Assembly: GCF_035989885.1 (NCBI RefSeq)
Contig: NZ_CP108518.1
Span: 5,075,001 to 5,139,000 of the forward strand
Reading direction: 5' to 3'
Source of the DNA: Streptomyces sp. NBC_01232
Lineage (GTDB): Bacteria; Actinomycetota; Actinomycetes; Streptomycetales; Streptomycetaceae
Length of the DNA stretch: 64,000 nucleotides
Positions within the stretch are counted from its first letter, which is position 1; each line of letters opens with the position of its first letter. Positions 1 through 6,723 of this stretch are shown piece by piece. The notes below the pieces were generated by a model. That model saw nothing but the letters and a program-made list of their open reading frames with translations, made no database searches and was not told the DNA's origin. The position numbers were made by a program, and so were the translations under genes.

Positions 1-357
1 CCCGCCGTTGTCCAGCATCGACAGGAACAGTGCGCAGCCCACCAGCGCCGCGAACACCGCCGCCAGCGTGGCGCCCTCGACCCGGCCGGTCAGCAGCTTC
101 TTCGCCTCGCTGTCCTCCTCCCCCTCCTGGGGGAGCAGCAGCCACGCGAAGCCGTAGAAGATCAGACCCACACCGCCGGTCACCGCGAGGACGCCGAGGA
201 CGATGCGGAAGACCACCGGGTCCAGGTCGAAGTACCGGCCGAGGCCGCCGCACACGCCCGCGAGGACCTTGTCGCGTCTGCTGCGGCGCAGCGGCGGCCT
301 GGACTGCGCCCGGGGGGCCCCGGGCCCGGCCGGCGGGGCGTCGTGTACTTCGGTCAT
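1..357 (-). CDS. PspC domain membrane protein (3' end outside window)
   Basis: The ATG lies at 355-357 and the frame stays open to the left edge, giving 119 visible residues. A Pro/Gly-rich cytoplasmic start is followed by a PspC domain at about residues 27-82, with RRDKVLAGVCGGLGRYF and a hydrophobic stretch ending in WLLLPQ. A further membrane segment, AAVFAALVGCALFL, lies near the edge. PspC proteins sense or stabilise the membrane under envelope stress. It is divergent from a histidine kinase that carries its own PspC domain, which suggests both belong to one envelope-stress module. The C-terminus cannot be judged. Confidence 0.85.
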   Translation of the reverse strand, partial: MTEVHDAPPAGPGAPRAQSRPPLRRSRRDKVLAGVCGGLGRYFDLDPVVFRIVLGVLAVTGGVGLIFYGFAWLLLPQEGEEDSEAKKLLTGRVEGATLAAVFAALVGCALFLSMLDNGG

Positions 358-420
358 GGGTCCATGGTGACGGCCCGCGGAAGCCGTGGGCATCCGGCCC
401 TACCCTGGTGCAACCCTGAT

Positions 421-445
421 ATCCCCCCGGCAGAAGTGGGGGGAT
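421..445. promoter_or_regulatory. Inverted repeat in the PspC / histidine kinase divergent promoter
   Basis: ATCCCCCC (421-428) and GGGGGGAT (438-445) form perfect 8-bp arms around a 9-nt spacer, midway between the two divergent start codons. This suits an operator shared by both genes, possibly for the response regulator encoded next door. That role is inferred from position only. Confidence 0.35.
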
Positions 446-488
446 GCCCTGATGACCGGCCGCGGCCCGGCGTGTGACCCTTGGTGAC

Positions 489-1784
489 ATGCCCGTAGCC
501 GCCGCTCCCCGCACCCCGAACGCACCGGACGACGACGAGGTCCCGCAGCGCAAGCTCTACCGCAGCGCCGACGGCCGGATGCTCGGCGGTGTCGCGCGCG
601 GTCTCGCCGGGCACCTGGGGCTGCCGGTGGGCTGGGTCCGGCTCGCGTTCCTGCTGCTGTTCATGTGGGGCGACGGCCTGGGCGTGCTGCTGTACGCCGC
701 GTTCTGGGTCTTCGTACCGCTCGGCATCGGCGGCCGGACCGGGCACCGCTCCTTCTTCGAGACCCTCCCCGACGGCACCCGCCGGCTGCGCAAACCCGAC
801 CGCGGGCAGATCACCGCGCTGATCGCCCTGTTCATCGGCGTGGGCATCTTCATCTCCAAGGTCCAGCTCGGCGGCGCGTCCGGCCGGTACGTGTGGCCGA
901 CGCTGCTGGTCGGGGCCGGGGTGGTGCTCGTATGGCGGCAGGCGGACAACGCCCGCCGCGCGCACTGGTCCTCGGCCGTCGGCCGGCACGGGCGCCTCCT
1001 CCAGGTCGCGCGGGCACTCGCCGGAGTCGCCCTGGTCGGTGTGGGCCTGACCGTCTTCATCGTCGTACGGGGCTCCGCCGCACAGCTCGGCAACGTCCTC
1101 ACCGCCACCCTCGCCGTCCTCGTCGGCGTGGCCCTGCTCGCCGGTCCCTGGCTGATCCGGCTGACGCAGGACCTCTCCGAGGAGCGCCTGATGCGCATCC
1201 GGGCCCAGGAGCGCGCCGAGGTCGCCGCCCACGTGCACGACTCGGTGCTGCACACCCTCACCCTGATCCAGCGCAACGCGGAGGACGCCTCCGAGGTGCG
1301 CCGCCTCGCACGGGCGCAGGAACGCGAACTGCGGAACTGGCTCTACAGGCCCGAGGGCACCGGCAAGGACGAGGACGAGGAGCCGGCCACCCTCGCGGAG
1401 GCCGTGAAGAAGACCGCCGCCGAGGTGGAGGACCACCACGGCGTCCCGATCGAGGTCGTGGTCGTCGGCGACTGCCCGCTCGACGAACGGCTGGCGGCAC
1501 AGATCCAGGCAGCGCGCGAGGCGATGGTCAACGCCGCCAAGTACGGTGGCGAGGGCGGGCCGGTACAGGTGTACGCGGAGGTGGAGGGGCAGACGGTGTT
1601 CGTGTCCGTACGGGACCGGGGACCCGGTTTCGACATCGACGCGGTACCGGGCGACCGCATGGGCGTACGAGAATCGATCATCGGCCGGATGCAGCGCAAC
1701 GGCGGGACCGCACGGCTGCGGTCCGCACCCGACGGCGGCACGGAAGTCGAGCTGGAGATGGAGAGGGCGGCGAACGCAGCATGA
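489..1784 (+). CDS. PspC-type sensor histidine kinase
   Basis: 431 aa from the ATG at 489; an in-frame GTG at 474 is the alternative. The protein has an N-terminal PspC domain (about 20-80), then four or five membrane segments (for example ITALIALFIGVGIFI and VALVGVGLTVFIVV). The dimerisation/phosphoacceptor helix reads AAHVHDSVLHTL, with H250 the likely phosphorylated His. The C-terminus is a GHKL ATPase with N-box REAMVNAAKYG and G-box DRGPGFD. This is the NarL-class kinase layout. Its stop overlaps the start of the response regulator gene (ATGA), so the two should be translationally coupled. The signal is unknown; the membrane PspC part suggests envelope stress. Confidence 0.92.
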   Translation: MPVAAAPRTPNAPDDDEVPQRKLYRSADGRMLGGVARGLAGHLGLPVGWVRLAFLLLFMWGDGLGVLLYAAFWVFVPLGIGGRTGHRSFFETLPDGTRRLRKPDRGQITALIALFIGVGIFISKVQLGGASGRYVWPTLLVGAGVVLVWRQADNARRAHWSSAVGRHGRLLQVARALAGVALVGVGLTVFIVVRGSAAQLGNVLTATLAVLVGVALLAGPWLIRLTQDLSEERLMRIRAQERAEVAAHVHDSVLHTLTLIQRNAEDASEVRRLARAQERELRNWLYRPEGTGKDEDEEPATLAEAVKKTAAEVEDHHGVPIEVVVVGDCPLDERLAAQIQAAREAMVNAAKYGGEGGPVQVYAEVEGQTVFVSVRDRGPGFDIDAVPGDRMGVRESIIGRMQRNGGTARLRSAPDGGTEVELEMERAANAA

Positions 1785-2479
1785 CCGAGGCCGGAGAGAA
1801 CGCAGGCGCGGGGGAGACCAGGCGTGTCCGGGTGGTGCTCGTCGACGACCACCGGATGTTCCGTACGGGAGTGCAGGCCGAGATCGGCGAGACCGAACGC
1901 ACGGGCGTCGAGGTCGTCGGGGAGGCGGCCGACGTCGACCAGGCCGTCACCGTCATCACCGCGACCCGGCCCGAGGTGGTCCTGCTCGACGTGCACCTGC
2001 CCGGCGGCGGCGGCGTCGAGGTGCTGCGGCGCTGCGCCCCGCTGATGGCGGCGGCCGAGAACCCGGTCCGCTTCCTGGCGCTGTCGGTGTCGGACGCGGC
2101 CGAGGACGTCATCGGGGTCATCCGGGGCGGTGCGCGCGGGTACGTCACCAAGACCATCACCGGCACCGACCTGGTGGACTCGGTCTTCCGCGTGCAGGAC
2201 GGGGACGCGGTGTTCTCGCCGCGGCTGGCGGGCTTCGTGCTCGACGCCTTCGCCTCGACGGACGCGCCGCCGGTGGACGAGGACCTGGACCGGCTCACGC
2301 AGCGCGAGCGCGAGGTGCTGCGGCTGATCGCGCGCGGGTACGCGTACAAGGAGATCGCCAAGCAGCTGTTCATCTCGGTGAAGACGGTGGAGTCCCACGT
2401 CTCGGCCGTCCTGCGCAAGCTCCAGCTCTCCAACCGGCACGAACTGACCCGCTGGGCGACGGCCCGCCGCCTGGTCTGA
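1781..2479 (+). CDS. LuxR/NarL-family response regulator
   Basis: 232 aa. The receiver domain (about 16-140) has the acidic pair in VLVDDHRMF, phosphoacceptor D70 in VVLLDVHLP, and a conserved Lys in YVTKTITG. The C-terminal LuxR helix-turn-helix (about 165-225) shows LTQREREVLRLIARG and SVKTVESHVSAVLRKL. It overlaps the preceding kinase gene by 4 nt and is its obvious partner. Targets are unknown; the PspC gene on the other strand is a natural candidate. Confidence 0.93.
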   Translation: MTEAGENAGAGETRRVRVVLVDDHRMFRTGVQAEIGETERTGVEVVGEAADVDQAVTVITATRPEVVLLDVHLPGGGGVEVLRRCAPLMAAAENPVRFLALSVSDAAEDVIGVIRGGARGYVTKTITGTDLVDSVFRVQDGDAVFSPRLAGFVLDAFASTDAPPVDEDLDRLTQREREVLRLIARGYAYKEIAKQLFISVKTVESHVSAVLRKLQLSNRHELTRWATARRLV

Positions 2480-2497
2480 GTCCGGCGTCAGAGGCCT

Positions 2498-2526
2498 GAC
2501 CTGCGGTGTGACCGACGCCGCAGGTC
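2498..2526 (+). terminator. Hairpin after the two-component pair
   Basis: GACCTGCGG (2498-2506) pairs perfectly with CCGCAGGTC (2518-2526) 19 nt past the response regulator stop. There is no T-run, as is common for Streptomyces terminators. Confidence 0.5.
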
Positions 2527-2571
2527 GACCTCGCAACCGGGAGCGCGCGCACCGCCCTCTAGGCTGGCGTG

Positions 2572-3675
2572 ATGAGCTTGACCGGTACACCCTTCTTCGT
2601 GACGGTGATCGCCCTGACCGCGATCGCCGTCATCCTTCCGCTCGCCGTCTGGAGCAAGGTGCGCGGCCCTGCCGTCGTACGCACCGCCGTGCGTGCCCTG
2701 ATGGTGGTGTTCGCCCAGGTCACGGCCATCGCCGTGGTGTTCACCGCGGTCAACCGCGCCGAGCACTTCTATGCCTCGTGGGGCGACCTGCTCGGCACCG
2801 GCAAGTACGTCACGGCCGCCCCCGACCTCGGCCCCGACGGGCTCGGCGGCAAGAAGGCGGACGAGGCGCCGAAGGTGCGCCAGCAGTTCCAGCCGGTGGA
2901 GGGCCTCGGCGGGCGGGTGCAGAAGACCGATCTCGACGGCAAGGTCTCCGGGGTCAGGGGCGACGTCCTGGTGTGGCTGCCGCCGCAGTACGACGACCCG
3001 GCCTACAAGGACAAGAAGTTCCCGGTGGTGGAGCTGATCCCTGGCATACCGGGGACGGGGAAGTCCTGGTTCCAGGGGCTCAAGGTGCACGAGGTGCTGG
3101 AGCCGCTGATGAAGAGCGGCAAGGTGCAGCCGTTCATCCTCGTCTCGCCGCGCGCCATGCTGGTCGGCAACGGCGACACCGGCTGCGCCAACCTTCCCGG
3201 CAAGGTCAACGCGGACAGCTGGTTCAGCGTCGACGTCCGCAAGATGGTCGTCGACAACTTCCGTGCCTCGGGCGAGGCGCGCACCTGGGGCGTCGCCGGG
3301 TACTCGGCCGGCGCCTACTGCGCGGCCAAGCTGGCCATCGCCCACCCCGACCGCTACAGCGCGGCCGTCTCCCTGTCCGGCTACAACGACCCCGGCCAGG
3401 AGCCCTCCTCGCTGGTCGCGCAGGACCCGGAACTGCGGCGCACGCACAACCTGAAGCACGTCCTGCAGTCCGCGCCCACCCCGCCGCCGGTGGCGCTGTG
3501 GCTGTCGGGGGCCGAGCACGACGGGTACCTGTCCGGCGTGGACCTCAAGTCGATCGCGAAGAGCCCGACCGTGGTGCACGCGGAGAAGGTCGTCGGCGGG
3601 CACAACCTCGAAGCGTGGTCCAAGCAGCTGCCGCAGACCTTCGGCTGGCTGAGCGGCCTGGTCAAGGCTCCGTAG
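2572..3675 (+). CDS. Membrane-anchored esterase, alpha/beta hydrolase (esterase D / antigen 85-like)
   Basis: 367 aa. Two N-terminal membrane segments (FFVTVIALTAIAVILPLAV and ALMVVFAQVTAIAVVFTAV) are followed by an extracellular alpha/beta hydrolase domain. The nucleophile elbow is GYSAG with S245, and the likely catalytic His is H344 in GGHNLEAW; the acid may lie in AEHDGYLSG. This is the fold of mycolyl-transferase-like esterases, but the substrate is unknown. The ATG at 2572 follows a TAGGCT -10-like hexamer by 6 nt, so the mRNA may be leaderless or nearly so. It stands alone, ending just before a tandem repeat. Confidence 0.82.
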   Translation: MSLTGTPFFVTVIALTAIAVILPLAVWSKVRGPAVVRTAVRALMVVFAQVTAIAVVFTAVNRAEHFYASWGDLLGTGKYVTAAPDLGPDGLGGKKADEAPKVRQQFQPVEGLGGRVQKTDLDGKVSGVRGDVLVWLPPQYDDPAYKDKKFPVVELIPGIPGTGKSWFQGLKVHEVLEPLMKSGKVQPFILVSPRAMLVGNGDTGCANLPGKVNADSWFSVDVRKMVVDNFRASGEARTWGVAGYSAGAYCAAKLAIAHPDRYSAAVSLSGYNDPGQEPSSLVAQDPELRRTHNLKHVLQSAPTPPPVALWLSGAEHDGYLSGVDLKSIAKSPTVVHAEKVVGGHNLEAWSKQLPQTFGWLSGLVKAP

Positions 3676-3723
3676 GCGGTCCGGGGCGGTCCGGGGCGGT
3701 CCGGGGCGGTCCGGGGCGGTCCG
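3676..3723. repeat. 10-bp tandem repeat (about 4.8 copies)
   Basis: The unit GCGGTCCGGG is repeated four times without change, followed by a partial fifth copy, starting directly after the esterase stop codon. It separates two convergent genes. Length is likely to vary between strains through replication slippage. Confidence 0.95.
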
Positions 3724-3731
3724 TCCGCGGC

Positions 3732-4790
3732 CTACGCGGGGCGCGAGGCGCCGGCCCAGGGCATCGAGTCGATAGGCGCCGACCGGACCGTCGATCCGGG
3801 GCGCGGCGCGTGGATCATCTGGCCGTTGCCGATGTAGAGGCCGACGTGGGTGACCCCGGAGTAGAAGAACACCAGGTCGCCGGGGGCCAGCTGGTCGCGG
3901 GACACGCGCCGGCCGGCGTTGATCTGGGTGTAGGTGGTGCGGGGCAGGGAGACCCCGGCCGAGCGCCAGGCCGCCTGGGTCAGTCCGGAGCAGTCGAAGG
4001 ACCCCGGGCCGGTCGCGCCCCAGATGTACGGCTTTCCGATCGCGCTGTGCGCGAAGGCCACGGCGCGGGCCGCGCGCGATCCGTCGGACGGAGGCGGGGG
4101 AGTGCTGCCCGTGGGTCCGGGTGCGGCGGGTGCGGCCCCCGCTCCGCCGGGTGCCTGGGCCTCGTAGGCGGCCCGCTCCTCGGCGGTGAGCCGGGCCAGC
4201 AGGTTCTTCGCGGCGGTGAGCTTCTCCTCGATCACGGTCTTGTGCCCGGCGAGTTCGTCCTGCCGGGACCGGAGGTCGGCGAGCCGTCCCGCGGCCCGCT
4301 CCCGCAGCTTCCCGACCTCGTCGAGCCGGCGGCGCACGGTGGTGATCCCGGCGGCGTTGCGGTCCCCGGCGCGGGCGATGAAGGAGGCCTGGGAGAGGTA
4401 CTGCTGCGGGTCGGACGCCAGCGCGAGCTGTACGGCGGTGCCCAGGGAGCCGCTGCGGTACTGGGAGGCGGCGAGCGTTCCGAGGGCGCTGCGGGCGGTG
4501 TTGAGCTGGTCGGTCTTGCGGGCGGTCTCCTCGCGCAGTCCGGTCAGCGCGCGTTCGGCCTCGTCCGCCTGTTCCTTCGCCCCGTTGTACCGCTCGGTCG
4601 CCGCCTCGGCCTCCTCGTAGAGCCGGTCCACCTCCGACTTGACCTGGGCGGGGGTGGGCCGGGGGGCGGCGTGGGAGACGCCTTCGAAGGCGGTGGCGGT
4701 GGCAGCGCCCGCGAGGGCGAGGGTGGCGGCCGTGGCCCGTGCCGGGCCGCCGGCGAGCGGGCGCTGCCTGGGCTTTCGATGACTGGCCAC
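3732..4790 (-). CDS. Secreted NlpC/P60 (C40) peptidoglycan hydrolase with coiled coil
   Basis: 352 aa from a GTG at 4790. A signal peptide (about 1-41, ending SHAAP) precedes a long Glu/Ala/Lys-rich coiled coil (about 45-210) and a Pro/Gly linker. The C-terminal NlpC/P60 domain (about 240-352) has catalytic C267 in FDCSGLTQAAW and the His of THVGLYIGNG. This RipA-like layout cleaves stem peptides and usually needs activation through the coiled coil. The upstream GGAGGAAGG is rather far (about 15 nt) from the GTG, so the start is uncertain by a few codons. The 143-nt region upstream showed no recognisable riboswitch. Confidence 0.9.
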   Translation of the reverse strand: MASHRKPRQRPLAGGPARATAATLALAGAATATAFEGVSHAAPRPTPAQVKSEVDRLYEEAEAATERYNGAKEQADEAERALTGLREETARKTDQLNTARSALGTLAASQYRSGSLGTAVQLALASDPQQYLSQASFIARAGDRNAAGITTVRRRLDEVGKLRERAAGRLADLRSRQDELAGHKTVIEEKLTAAKNLLARLTAEERAAYEAQAPGGAGAAPAAPGPTGSTPPPPSDGSRAARAVAFAHSAIGKPYIWGATGPGSFDCSGLTQAAWRSAGVSLPRTTYTQINAGRRVSRDQLAPGDLVFFYSGVTHVGLYIGNGQMIHAPRPGSTVRSAPIDSMPWAGASRPA

Positions 4791-4933
4791 GAGGGCCTCA
4801 CGTCCTTCCTCCGTCGGTGCTTGGAGGAGGACGCTAGACCCGAAGGTAACGGGCGAATGACGGGATGATCGTAAGTGGTCCGATATGACCGGAGCTGGCC
4901 ACCCGGGACCGGAACGGATCGCTCCGGTGTGGA

Positions 4934-5287
4934 TCAGTGCCAGAGAACGGCGATGAAGATGTTGATCACGGTCAGCCCGCCGACCGCGCCGAACAGCGCC
5001 TTGTCCACCTGCTCCTCGTCGCGCTTGACGTAGACGAGGCAGAGGATCACGAAGAGGATCGCGAGCTTCACGCCCACCTTGACGTTGTTGACGGGGGTCC
5101 CGTCCATCTGGTTGAAGCCGACGAGCAGTACGCCGGTGACGAGCATGGTGAGCGAGCCGTGCAGCATGGCGGGCGTGAAGCGGGCGGTGCCCGCGCTCAT
5201 CGCCTTCATCTGGGTCAGGAACCCACCGAGGAGCGAGGCGATCCCGATGATGTGCAGGCCGACGAAGACATTGATGAGTACGTCCAT
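4934..5287 (-). CDS. Small four-helix integral membrane protein
   Basis: 117 aa with about four membrane segments: VLINVFVGLHIIGIASLLGG, MLVTGVLLVGF, LAILFVILCLVYV and LTVINIFIAVLW. The pattern is that of a widely conserved actinobacterial integral membrane protein without known function. A TACGCT -10-like hexamer lies about 8 nt upstream of the ATG, so a leaderless mRNA is possible. It is 26 nt downstream of the alpha/beta hydrolase gene on the same strand and could be cotranscribed. Confidence 0.8.
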   Translation of the reverse strand: MDVLINVFVGLHIIGIASLLGGFLTQMKAMSAGTARFTPAMLHGSLTMLVTGVLLVGFNQMDGTPVNNVKVGVKLAILFVILCLVYVKRDEEQVDKALFGAVGGLTVINIFIAVLWH

Positions 5288-5313
5288 GGCGTCGAGCGTA
5301 CGAGGCGCCCCGG

Positions 5314-6249
5314 TCAGCCGAGGAAGCGGGTCAGCTCGGCCGTGACGACCTCCGGCCGCTCCTCCGGGAGGTAGTGGCCACTGCCGTCCACGCGGACCAC
5401 CCGGGTGTCGGTACCGAGCGGCGGGACGGCCTCCCGCAGCTGCTCGTAATTGCTGTACTCGCCGCCCAGGGCGAGGAGGGGGACGGTGACCGGGGCGTAG
5501 CCGGCGAGGTCGGCGATGTCCTGTGCGAAGGACCGGTACCAGGCGTTGCCGGCCCGGATCGCGTCCGGGGAGTCGTACGCACGGGCGTACACGGCGCGGG
5601 AGCGGGCGTCGATGGACGCGGGGTCGGCGGACGCGGCACCGAACAGCCAGTCCAGCAGGAAGTGGTAGCGCCCGGCGAGGAGCTGCTCGGGCAGGCCCTG
5701 CACCTGGTTGAAGGCGAACCACCACAGGTGGGGGAGCCCGGGGCGGGGCAGCAGGGGCATCTGCGCCCAGGCCCCGTCGGGGTGCGAGACGTCGAGGAGG
5801 GCGATGCGGTCGGTGGCCTCGGGGTGGTTGGCGGCGAAGGCGTAGGCGATCATCGCGCCGATGTCGTGGCCGACGACGTGCGCCCGTTCCAGGCCGAGAT
5901 GGACGAGGAGGGCGTGGACGTCGGCGGCCATCGTCTTCTTGTCGTAGCCGGTGTCGGGCTTGGCGGAGCCGCCCATGCCGCGCAGGTCGACGGCGATCAC
6001 CCGGTACCGGCGGGCCAGGGCGGGCAGCATCTTGTTCCATTGCCACCAGGTCTGGGGCCAGCCGCCGAGGAGGACGAGCGGTGCGCCGGAGCCGCCCTCG
6101 ACGTAGTGCAGCCGGGTGCCGTTGACCTCGGCGTGGTGGCTGGTGAAGCCGCCGTCGAGGGAGGCCGCGAGGGCGGCGTCGGAGAGGGAGGCGTCGTCGA
6201 GGTGGGCGTCGTCGAGCGGGGCGTCGTCGAGCGGGGCGGTGGCGGGCAT
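5314..6249 (-). CDS. Alpha/beta hydrolase with Asp nucleophile (epoxide hydrolase / dehalogenase-like)
   Basis: 311 aa. The elbow is GHDIGA, placing Asp rather than Ser as nucleophile, as in epoxide hydrolases and haloalkane dehalogenases. The oxyanion region is GGWPQTWWQW and the catalytic His is in GSGHYLPEE. The lid region is Trp- and Phe-rich. The N-terminus contains three LDDA units from a 15-bp DNA repeat (6191-6235) and is probably disordered. It is divergent from an ArsR-type regulator, with three operator-like repeats between them, so it is likely that regulator's target. The natural substrate is unknown. Confidence 0.85.
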   Translation of the reverse strand: MPATAPLDDAPLDDAHLDDASLSDAALAASLDGGFTSHHAEVNGTRLHYVEGGSGAPLVLLGGWPQTWWQWNKMLPALARRYRVIAVDLRGMGGSAKPDTGYDKKTMAADVHALLVHLGLERAHVVGHDIGAMIAYAFAANHPEATDRIALLDVSHPDGAWAQMPLLPRPGLPHLWWFAFNQVQGLPEQLLAGRYHFLLDWLFGAASADPASIDARSRAVYARAYDSPDAIRAGNAWYRSFAQDIADLAGYAPVTVPLLALGGEYSNYEQLREAVPPLGTDTRVVRVDGSGHYLPEERPEVVTAELTRFLG

Positions 6250-6285
6250 GGGGGTCCTCACTGGGGACGGGTGCGGAGCAGATGA

Positions 6286-6365
6286 CCGTTCGAGAATCTC
6301 GAACGGTTTGAACCGTACGAGATCTTCGAATGGTTTGGCAATGTCTGTACGAGAACTGCGTACAG
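6286..6365. promoter_or_regulatory. Three 21-bp operator-like palindromes between hydrolase and ArsR genes
   Basis: Site 1 (6286-6306) is a perfect palindrome with arms CCGTTCGAGA / TCTCGAACGG. Site 2 (6313-6333) matches it at 16 of 21 positions but is less symmetric. Site 3 (6345-6365) has perfect 7-bp arms CTGTACG / CGTACAG and ends 7 nt before the ArsR start codon. ArsR dimers bind such palindromes, so all three are probably sites for the adjacent regulator and control both genes. Confidence 0.75.
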
Positions 6366-6372
6366 TGGGGTC

Positions 6373-6723
6373 ATGCCTGCTGCCGCCGCCGAGCCGACCC
6401 ACCCCGCCGCCGACCGCATCGAGCTGGTCGAGGTCCTGGCGGCGCTCGGACACCCCGTCCGGCTGGAGATCGTCCGCAAGCTGGCCTCCGGCGAAGAGGC
6501 GTTCTGCGGCGAGGTCGTCCCCGACCTGCCCCGCTCCAGCGTCACGCACCACCTCAAGACGCTGCGCGAGAGCGGGCTCATCTGCCAGCGCCCCCAGGGC
6601 CGCAAGCTCTTCCTCGCGCTGCGCCGCGAGGACCTGGAGCTCCGTTTTCCCGGTCTGCTCGAACTCGTGCTGGCCTGTCGGTCCCGCCCCCTAGACTCGG
6701 AATGCGATGAGCAGCCTCTTTGA
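6373..6723 (+). CDS. ArsR-family winged-helix transcriptional regulator
   Basis: 116 aa. The winged helix spans about residues 15-85, with LAALGHPVRLEIVRKLASGE and the recognition helix region PRSSVTHHLKTLRESGLI. The common metal-binding ELCVCDL motif is absent. There is one Cys in the corresponding helix (EEAFCGEVV), so metal sensing is not supported; a small organic ligand is more likely. The gene is divergent from the Asp-nucleophile hydrolase and presumably represses it and itself. Its 3' end overlaps the pcrA start by 17 nt, so the pcrA promoter lies inside this gene. Confidence 0.88.
   Translation: MPAAAAEPTHPAADRIELVEVLAALGHPVRLEIVRKLASGEEAFCGEVVPDLPRSSVTHHLKTLRESGLICQRPQGRKLFLALRREDLELRFPGLLELVLACRSRPLDSECDEQPL
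6675..6697 (+). promoter_or_regulatory. Weak RecA-NDp/PafBC-like promoter of pcrA
   Basis: CTGTCGGTCC (6675-6684) resembles TTGTCRGTGG with three mismatches. After 7 nt comes TAGACT (6692-6697), fitting the TANNNT -10 element. The pcrA ATG begins 10 nt later, so the mRNA would be leaderless or nearly so. The spacing equals that of the two strong matches in this window. A repair helicase is a sensible target, but the -35 half is imperfect. Confidence 0.45.
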
